From Chrysochromulina tobinii (lineage: Eukaryota; Haptophyta; Prymnesiales; Chrysochromulinaceae): 43,255 nt of DNA. The notes beneath the pieces were generated by a model. That model searched no databases. It saw only the letters and a list, made by a program, of their open reading frames with translations, and was not told where the DNA came from. Positions 36,201 to 43,255 of the stretch are shown here, piece after piece. Positions within the stretch are counted from its first letter, which is position 1. Every line of letters begins with the position of its first letter. The translations under genes were made by a program, and so were the position numbers. The stretch spans positions 1 to 43,255 of the forward strand of contig JWZX01002618.1 of assembly GCA_001275005.1 (NCBI GenBank), read 5' to 3'.

Positions 36201-39200
36201 CCTACACGCAGAGATGCTAGAGGACTCGGCGCTCCAGGTGATGATAGGCGACTTTAAGCCGCAGCTACAGCAGCTGCATGACCTCGCCGCGGCGCCGGTC
36301 GCCGGTGCTGCAGCCGAGGGCTCGAAGAAGGTGTCAATCGCGCGCTTCCTTTGGCTCTTCGCTGACCGCGGCCTGATGCGAGAGCTGCGGCTGCGCAACA
36401 CGGCGCTCGGCGTGCTCCCGGGCGTAGACGGACTGCGGCGTACCTTCACAGTCTCCCTCACCAAGGATCAGGTGCACGCCGCCTTCCTCGACTCGCAGCA
36501 GGATCGCCTGTGGGCTTCCCTCGCACCCAAGGAGCTCGAGGGAAGCGTCACCAAGCAGGCGGCCGCTGACAAGGGCGGGTTGAACCTAGAGGGCTTCATC
36601 GAGGCGCTCGTGCGCTGCGCCGACTTGGCGTGGCGTGAGGTGGCACTTATGGAGCGCTCAGTCCGGTTCCGCGCCGTGGTGCGCTGCCTCCTGAAGCAGG
36701 CCACCGAGGAAGAGGCGCTGAGTGAGGTGCTCACACAATGGGCGCCGCCCGTGTACACCCCGATAGCGGACGCGGATCAGCGAGTGGGTGAGTCCGACGT
36801 GCAGTTCGCTCTCTGGCGCAAGGTGTGGAAGCGCATCGAGCTTCGCGACCTCGCCGGCTTCAAGGTTTGGGAATACAACGTGCACAGGGCGCTCCACGAG
36901 AACTTCTTGCAGCTGTGCTCTGCCTTCATCTACTACGCGGGCGTGGGCGCGGAGGAATGCGAGCGGCTTGCCGGGCTCGCGATGAAGCCGCGCTCGGAGC
37001 TCGGCCGCCCCTGCCCGCTCTTGCGTCAGCCTGGCAAGGATCAGAGCGCGGCCTGTAAGCTCAACGGCTGGCTGCAACTCATCTACGACGCTGGGTTGAT
37101 CGACCCGGTGTGGACCGACCCTGAGGATGAGGTCGAGTACAACTTGAAGAAGAAGAAGCAGCAGCAACAGGTACTGCGCGCCGCGCGGCTCATGGCCGAG
37201 GTGTGCGCCCGCGATGTGGACGGTCTCGACACGGCGACCGTTGAGGCCCAAGCGCTCAATTGGAAACCGTCGCAGGAAGGCGACAAGGTGGAGTCCGCGA
37301 CTGCCGAGGCGGGCGCGGCGGCGCCATCCAGGGCACTCAAGGCTAATGCACCCGGGGCGGTGCCTGCCGTTTCGTTCGATGCAGTGACTACCAGACCGGG
37401 CAAGAGCGCCGCAGGGCCCAGTACGATGAGTGTCGGCTCCGGCGAGGAGAACGCCGAGGGCACCGAAGGGGATGGGCGGCGCGGCCCGTCGCGCAAGGCC
37501 GGCATCCCTATGGGCGCCCGTGGGATTGTGAAGCCAAAACCTAAAGGGTGGAAGCCGGCAGCGCCGCCGCCCTCCTCGTTCACCAAGGATGAGACGTCGA
37601 AAAAGATCCGCGCCGAGGCGGTCGAGGCGGCCAAAAAAGTGGCCCTCGAGGCAAAGGAATTGGCCAAAAAGGGCGCCGAGAAGGGCAAGGCGAAAAAGGA
37701 AGAAGTCAGGGAGGAAGGTTCGCCTGCGCCCGACGAGGCGTCCGCGGCGCCCAACGCGGCGCCTGCCGAGGCTCCCAAGGGCGGCGCACGCGCGCGCGCC
37801 AAGGCGCGCGCGGCAGCGTTGGCAGGCAAGTCGGGCGAAGAGGCTCTCGAAGCCGAGGGGGGGCGGCGCCGGCAAGGCGGCCAATGCCGACGAGAAAGCG
37901 GCCAAGAATGTCGAGGTGCAGCTGCTTCTGCCCGCGTTCCTCGAGCTCCTGTGCCGCGTGGCGCTCGCGAGCTGCGTCGTCGATGCCGACGGCAGCGAGC
38001 AGCTTGCGCCCAACTCGGCGCTCTTAGAGTTCGAGGACAATGAGAGCCACACGCCGGCAGACTGTCTGCGCAAGCTGTTCATTGTGATCTTTCCGCCGCC
38101 CGGCGGTGTGAAGAAGCTTGAGGAATCGAAGATCCGACCACGCCGTGCGTCTCGTCATATACATGAAGATTGGGGAAGTGACGCGGAGGAGCAGAAAAGG
38201 AAAAACGACGACCTGCGCGACGTCGATGGGGAGTCATCGCCGGAGGGCGGCCGCTCGACCGGGCTCATTGCGGTCCATGGTTTCAAGAAGCCGCCCCTAC
38301 GCGGCGTGCAGCTGGACTCGGCGATGGAATGGCGGCGGCGCGTGGCCGCAGATGCGGCCGTGCAGGCTGTGCTCAAGCGTCTCGGACCCACGCTGCATGA
38401 CGTTTTCACTCCGCCCACGACGGGGATGATGAAGTCACGCCCACCTGCCTGGCGCTTTGGCGAGTTTTTTGCGCTCCTGGTGCGCTGCGGGCTGCTGGCG
38501 GACGTGCAGATGCCGCGGCTCTCGCAGATTGTGGGAGATCCGATGACCGCCACCGCCTTCCAGCTGCATCTCACGCCGGAGATGGTGGCGCGTGCGTGGC
38601 TTGAGATGCGCATCAATCACCTGCCGCCCGGCGTGCGCCCGGCCGCACCGATCTCGGGATCGGCGATCGTGCTCGGCGCCATGCCGCATGCACCCTGGAT
38701 GAGCAGTAAGGGTGGGGTACAATTCACGGGCGACTTTATCAACGGCGGCGGGCTACGTCTCGATGAGGACGGCGGTGGGGTCGACTTCGACGAGTGGATG
38801 GAGTTGCTCATTCGCGTGGGTGAGTACCGGTACCAATCCGTGCGCTGCGGCCTTCCACCAGATGACTCGTCGCCGCCCACGGCCGTGTGCGCCGAGGCGC
38901 TGATGCAGCATGTGGCGGCTATCAAGTCCGAAGTCGTGTCGCTGCAGGAGGCGAGTCGCATCCCCTTCCCCCGCAGAGCCTTGAGCGAGATTGGACTCGG
39001 GCTCGGCGAGTCGCCGGACGATTTCGCGCGCTTCAAATGGCTCTGGGGCCAGCTGTGCGTGGAGTTGGAGCGAGTGCACCTATGGCCCTCGTGGGAGAAG
39101 AAAGCCTTAGAACTGCTTCGCGACACGGGGTTTCCGCGGCTGCAGGGGATCTTCGCGTACTATGTCAAGGCACGTTGGGTCGACGCCATCGACTGCGATC

Positions 39201-41338
39201 TACCGGTCACCATGGGCCAGGAGGCGTGGGAGGAGTTTGTGGACGACTGTGCCTTCGCGACGCCCGGCCTCTCCTATGCGAATCTCAAGGCGATATTCGC
39301 GCAGGAGGTCGAGCGCTGCGGTGGGCCGCTGAACGTCATCCAGTTTATCGGGCTCCTCGTCTTCATCGGGTTCAAGCGCATCCACCCCGAGCATCGAGCG
39401 GGCGACTTGGACAAGCCGCACATCCGGCCAGTGCCCGAGTGCCTGCGCGAGCTGCTCGAGGTCTTCGTATTCCCGCGCGCGAATTGCGACCCGTCCGTCG
39501 AGGCGGCGCTGCGTCAGCGCAAGGCTGAGGGTGTGATTGAGTGCCTGCTCGATCACAAGCGGGCGCTGCGAGCGCTCTATACAAAGCTCGGCGGAGAGAA
39601 CGTCGACAAACAGGGCAGTGCGGCGGTCGTGGTGGCGGCGCCGCCAGCGGTCCCGGCTTCGGTGGCAAACCCCGCGGCGGCGGCGGCGGCGGCGAGCACG
39701 GCGAGCACGGCGAGCACGGCGAACATCGTGGTAGAGAAGGCGAAGGATGATTCAGGCGGCCCCGAAGAGGGCGTTGGACTCGGGGTCGATGAGTTCCTTC
39801 AGCTGCTCGAACAGACGTGTGAGGGCTGGGTGTCGGAGACCGTCGAGCATCGCTCAGAGATCACTGGTGAACCTGCCACGCGCACCTTGTGGCAAGTTGG
39901 TCTCTCTCTGCAGCAGGCGGTGAGCGCCTATAAGGACTCTCGCAACGTGACCGAGTGGTGGACTACCCGATTGACCTTCAACGGCTTTGTGCAAGGCATC
40001 TGCCGGTGCGCCGAGTCCATGTTCTCGAGCGTGACGGTGATGTCGCCCGGGGCTCGCGTCGACGGCATGATCAAGCTCGTACTCAAAACCTCCTCTCGTA
40101 AGGACCTCGTCGACAAGGCCACGTATGTCCGGGCGCCCCAGCGCTTCGACTCGATCGCCTACGTCTCGAACGCCATCGCACAGAACAACGCGAAGGCGCA
40201 GTTCACCGGCTCGTCCTCGGTGAGCATCGGAAAGTTCCTCGACTGCTGGGCCAATATGTCCTTGGAGCTACTGCACGGCTACCCAACGTGGGACAAGGAG
40301 CTCTACCTTCTCGTGCAGCCGTACTTTGCGACGCTCTGCCGCTTCTACACCTCGTACGCGGCGCAGCTGCCGCGCAACGAGGCAGACCTGTCGCCCCCAC
40401 CGTTTGAAATCTGGGCGTTCACCCTCGACATGCTGCCAGAGCACTTTGAGATGCTTGTGACCGACATGGGCCTGAGCAAAGAGGCCGTCAAGATCTTCGA
40501 GCGCATGCCACTCACCACCTCGGTGGTGCCTGGCGTCCAAAACGGGAACACGCCCGCCTTCCGTGGGCTTCCACAATTCCTCTCGGCGTTGATCTTAGCC
40601 GCGTTCAACTACGCCAACCCCGAATACGAGACGTGCGCCGCCCTTGGCAAAATCGACGAGGAGCGGCTGATACCCGTACCCGAGAGCGTCAAGCGAATGT
40701 TCGAGCACCGCATGCCGCTCACCCTGATGCGCCGCTGCCATGTGCGCCTCAAGCACGAGGTCGAGCTAGCCAAGGCACTCAACGCCGACAAGCTGAATAA
40801 GCTGCAGGTGGCGCGCACGCGCGAGCGCAATTTCTTGATCGAGGCGGCCGGCATGCAAAAGCGAGGGGGGGATAGGTCGGCTGACGACGAGGACGACGAA
40901 GATACCCCGCGCCGGCCACGGCGTCACGCAGACAAGATCAAAGTGGTCGAAAAGAAGGTGGTCGATCCGGCGGTGCTGCACAATGAGGTGCAGACCAGGG
41001 CGCTCCAGTGTGAGGACTTTTCACGCATCCTGAAGCGCAAGCAGGCAGACCTCGCGCTGCTCGAGACGGACCTGGAACCGTTGCTCAGGGCGGAGGGCAT
41101 CGCCGTCGTCAAGCAAAAGAAGGAGGTGGTCGTGGTCGAAGACGATGGCGCCGCGACGAAGAAGGCAAAGCCAGGCAGCGCAACTGACGCAACTACAAAG
41201 CGCCCCACGAAGGCGGGCGACGCGACCGACGCAACTTCAAAGCGCCCCACGAAAGAATCACTGCCTGATGCGACCACGAAGCGCCCAACCAAGACCCTGC
41301 CGCCCGATGCGACCACCAAGCGCCCCATCAAGGCATGA
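33283..41338 (+). CDS. Giant EF-hand protein with a new helical repeat, one-base frameshift
   Basis: First ATG at 33283. The frame runs to the seven-G run at 37857-37863, where one extra base shifts it; the next frame continues to 41338, about 2,684 residues in all. Two paired EF-hand loops lie at residues 100-111 (DRNGDGTCTKVE) and 136-147 (DADGSGSIEYRE), spaced 36 as usual. Then come Gln-rich and very acidic low-complexity stretches (EEEE, DQDQDQ). From about 35000 on, at least four copies of a helical module occur (LW..LW..I.L.....FP.WE..V..LL......L...F..YA) near 35660, 36800, 39020 and 40230. They alternate with F..LLxRC-type helices. The C-terminus has four DAT(T/S)KRP(T/I)K repeats. 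No enzyme motif. Likely a Ca2+-responsive scaffold, possibly ciliary because of its divergent partner. Two separate genes is the alternative, but no good second start follows the break. Confidence 0.72.
33805..33895 (+). repeat. CAG-rich low-complexity coding repeat
   Basis: Encodes QQRQE-type repeats and poly-Gln just after the EF-hand pair; 15-base units (GAGCAGCAGCGGCAG). Confidence 0.85.
34165..34320 (+). repeat. Acidic low-complexity coding repeat (EEAEE and DQDQ)
   Basis: GAGGAG/GCTGAG units followed by GACCAG hexamers encode a run of Glu then alternating Asp-Gln. Strand slippage is likely here. Confidence 0.85.
37857..37863 (+). other. Frameshift at a seven-G run
   Basis: The upstream frame reads GAG GGG GGG CGG; the downstream frame reads GGG GGC GGC GCC GGC AAG. 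Deleting one G fuses two long open frames. Typical of homopolymer miscount or a slippery site. Confidence 0.8.
41171..41335 (+). repeat. C-terminal DATTKRPTK tandem repeats
   Basis: Four 36-42-base units encode DATTKRPTK, DATSKRPTK, DATTKRPTK and DATTKRPIK. The tail is strongly basic and ends two codons after the last unit. Confidence 0.88.
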
Positions 41339-41743
41339 ACGAGCAAAACAGTACGGCTTTATCTGGAAGAGTACGTCTAAGTTAAGTACAATATCTGGAT
41401 CTTGGGCTGACAAAGCGTACACAGCACAAGAGAGGGCGAATGTCTTCACCGGAACCGCACAACTGGGCTAAAGAGCTCTAAAGTTACTGTGTAGTGTGTA
41501 GCTATACAGCGGGTTGCGAGATAGCATAGTAGTGCCGCATCTCAATTTGTAGGGGTGATAATAGTATGATCGAAGGACGTGCTAGAAGCCGCCGAATATG
41601 CTGAGTCATTCGTAACGGCGAATCGGCGTCGAGGGTTGCGCACACCGCGCGACACCTCGCGCGTTGCGTTGGGCGCCAATTTCCGTGAAGGGTCCCTATA
41701 AAAACTGAGTAGATTTGGGATGCTGCATCGCCCACGCACGGAG
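41339..41743 (+). promoter_or_regulatory. Intergenic region with CCAAT and TATA boxes
   Basis: Directly after the giant gene. CCAAT at 41676-41680 and TATAAAAA at 41697-41704 have normal core-promoter spacing. A start site about 25-30 bases downstream would fall near 41728, past the ATG at 41720, which favours the ATG at 41744 for the next gene. Confidence 0.6.
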
Positions 41744-42859
41744 ATGCTGACCGAGCAGGAGCAATCTGCAACTCTGGCGCTGGCTGTGCGAGAGCCCCGA
41801 CTGTTGGCGTTGCTTGCAGCAAGCCATGTGCAGCTACAGCACGCTCTGCCTGCGCGTTCGCTACCGCCTGCGACTGCCGCGACGGAGGTTTTTGAGTCTG
41901 CATTGTCACCGTTGCACCCGCCAGCTGGCACTGCTGAAGTCTCTCTATCACACTCTCGATATCGGAGGCTGCAACCAGCACCACCGCTTCTACCGTCACA
42001 TGTGCCGCCACTCTCGTCACCATTCCAACCTCCTCTGATTACCGGGATGCCACCTCCTGCGTCACCTCCGTCAACACCGCCACCGCCACCAACTCGGGCG
42101 CCAGCGCTGAAATCGTGGTACAGATCAGACGATATTGGCGAGGGTGAACACCTTCAGAGCTGTACCACCATCTGCAACACCATATGTATCAGGTGGTACA
42201 GAGTGTGGTACAGCTGGTGGTACCACGATTCGATCGTCAAGGCGGAGTGTGAAACTGCACCTTGCTCGTTTCACTTTGAGAGCGACCCGACGCTCTCTCC
42301 CGATTTCGAATCGGTATCACCATTGAGGTCGCCTCTGAGGTTGAAGACAAGCGCCCGGTCAGAGCCAGGGTCGCAAGGATCGAAGGCGTCAGCGCAGAAG
42401 TTGAGATCCGCTGCAATTTCCAAGGTCGCGGTGCCACCGCTCAATTTGATGACACCCCGCTCTGGCTCACGAGCGTCGCAGCTCTATTACCTTACCACTG
42501 CGGAACGCGAGGATGCCGAAGAGTCGGCCGCTGATTCGGCCTCACCCATGCCTTCATCGAGCCGTGAATTGTTCGCGGCCGAGCCTTGGGTTGCGCCCAA
42601 GGCGTTGCCTCAAAAGTCGACGCCCGGGGTGGCTTCCAAGATGCGTGTGCCAGCGCTGGACCTCTTGATGCCGCAGCCACCTCTGCTCAAAGAGCCACCG
42701 TACGAAGCGCAATGTCTTTCGCCTCAGCTATGGCCGCAGACGACGCACGGAGCCGTTGTCCTTGACGGTGCCATCACTGATGCTGTGCAGGGAATTGGAA
42801 AGGTGTTTTCGCCATGCCAGCCCAAGCTTTCCCCTCGCGGACGTCACGTGTGGGTTTGA
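41744..42859 (+). CDS. Disordered proline-rich protein of unknown function
   Basis: 371 residues from ATG at 41744 (41720 is an alternative start, 8 codons longer). No known domain. It is Pro/Ser-rich, with a poly-Pro stretch (about 42050-42105), and looks intrinsically disordered. The motif KxxVPxLxL(M/L)xP appears twice (KVAVPPLNLMTP near 42425; KMRVPALDLLMP near 42640), possibly a short linear interaction motif. A strange Trp/Tyr/Cys-rich segment (WYRVWYSWWYH) is encoded by a foldback sequence at 42111-42230 and may be an insertion or unrecognised intron. The upstream CCAAT and TATA boxes support a real gene, but coding status is less sure than for the others. Confidence 0.55.
   Translation: MLTEQEQSATLALAVREPRLLALLAASHVQLQHALPARSLPPATAATEVFESALSPLHPPAGTAEVSLSHSRYRRLQPAPPLLPSHVPPLSSPFQPPLITGMPPPASPPSTPPPPPTRAPALKSWYRSDDIGEGEHLQSCTTICNTICIRWYRVWYSWWYHDSIVKAECETAPCSFHFESDPTLSPDFESVSPLRSPLRLKTSARSEPGSQGSKASAQKLRSAAISKVAVPPLNLMTPRSGSRASQLYYLTTAEREDAEESAADSASPMPSSSRELFAAEPWVAPKALPQKSTPGVASKMRVPALDLLMPQPPLLKEPPYEAQCLSPQLWPQTTHGAVVLDGAITDAVQGIGKVFSPCQPKLSPRGRHVWV
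42111..42230 (+). repeat. Nested foldback (stem-loop) inside the proline-rich gene
   Basis: Outer arms AATCGTGGTAC (42111-42121) and GTACCACGATT (42220-42230) are exact inverse repeats. Inner arms AGCTGTACCAC (42158-42168) and GTGGTACAGCT (42205-42215) are also exact. Further GGTGGTAC units lie between. 120 bases, in frame with no stop. Confidence 0.8.
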
Positions 42860-43255
42860 GCAACATGTGATGGTGTTGCGTCATATGAAACACATATCCT
42901 CGTGTAGAACTCTCGAGATCTTCCCCGTAGACGACTCTCGAGATCTTCCCCACACGTCACTCCTTGGGTTGCGCGCCGAGCCGCACGGGCCGGCCGCGGG
43001 CGCGGGACGATCCTGCGCACAGGCAATCATCATCGTAAAAATCGAAATCGCGGTACGCGGACAATCGCGAACGCGAGGCCGCACGAATCACAGTATCACC
43101 ACGGGACACATGCACCGACACAACCAGAATGCAGATAGCACGGCATTGTACGAAAAGGATTTAGTTACCGCTGTTTCGCCCCTCTCCGCCCCTCGGCGCC
43201 CCTCGCCCTCGCCCCTCGTTTTCGGTTTGAGCGTTCCTCACCGGCTGTCGTCGTG
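42860..43255. other. Right-edge intergenic region with a 25-bp tandem repeat
   Basis: ACTCTCGAGATCTTCCCC occurs at 42909 and 42934 (period 25). The far end (about 43178-43220) is rich in CCCCT units. No gene recognised; a gene may start beyond the window. Confidence 0.5.

Noticed and set aside
37589-41338. A separate gene starting at the ATG at 37589
   Set aside because: That ATG overlaps the upstream coding frame in a low-complexity Lys/Ala region; the simple reading is one gene broken at the G run.

Overview
This window is nuclear DNA of a GC-rich, intron-poor eukaryotic alga. The evidence for a eukaryote is GT-AG introns, an anaphase-promoting-complex subunit (CDC16/APC6), a DGAT2-type acyltransferase, a RING protein, a polycystin-1/GPS-like membrane protein and proteins of probable ciliary type. 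The evidence for a plastid inside the secretory system (secondary plastid) is a thylakoid-lumen pentapeptide protein and a cold-shock protein whose N-termini start with an ER-type signal peptide followed by a transit-like stretch. A haptophyte-like alga is the best guess; other secondary-plastid algae such as pelagophytes are possible. No bacterial features (operons, Shine-Dalgarno sites) are seen. Fifteen protein genes are called. Seven of them begin ATGGC (Met-Ala), which helped choose starts.  Layout: (1-6450) a membrane protein running in from the left edge, with a pherophorin-like proline-rich ectodomain, EGF-like and degenerate GPS modules and a polycystin-1-like membrane core, followed on the same strand by a TPR protein. 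(6982-7490) a plastid-type cold-shock protein. (7491-12751) 5.3 kb with no recognisable gene and several short tandem repeats. (12752-15211) a voltage-gated K+ channel with a cyclic-nucleotide-binding-like domain whose C-terminus carries a complete MutS/MSH6-type mismatch-recognition domain I; this is the most unusual protein here. (15676-18004) a hexose-6-phosphate epimerase and a U1-zinc-finger methyltransferase, divergent. (18421-21309) a DUF4838 glycoside-hydrolase-like secreted protein with a one-base frameshift, divergent from the lumen pentapeptide protein. (22202-25709) CDC16, divergent from an SDR enzyme whose start codon was duplicated by a small palindromic insertion. (26052-26217) a foldback, MITE-like element. 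(26505-29043) DGAT2, divergent from a RING protein. (29649-41338) a TSNAXIP1-like EF-hand protein, divergent from a giant, roughly 2,700-residue EF-hand protein built of an undescribed helical repeat. (41744-42859) a disordered proline-rich protein preceded by CCAAT and TATA boxes.  From the cold-shock gene to the giant gene, twelve consecutive genes alternate strand strictly. They form divergent pairs separated, in five of six cases, by only 74 to 556 bases, followed by convergent 3' ends, so most promoters must be bidirectional. A second theme is small structured insertions and tandem duplications: two of the three introns are made of short tandem repeats, one of them with the exact layout of a recursive (ratchet) splice site. 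A third is shared (CTTGA)n promoter repeats in two divergent promoters.
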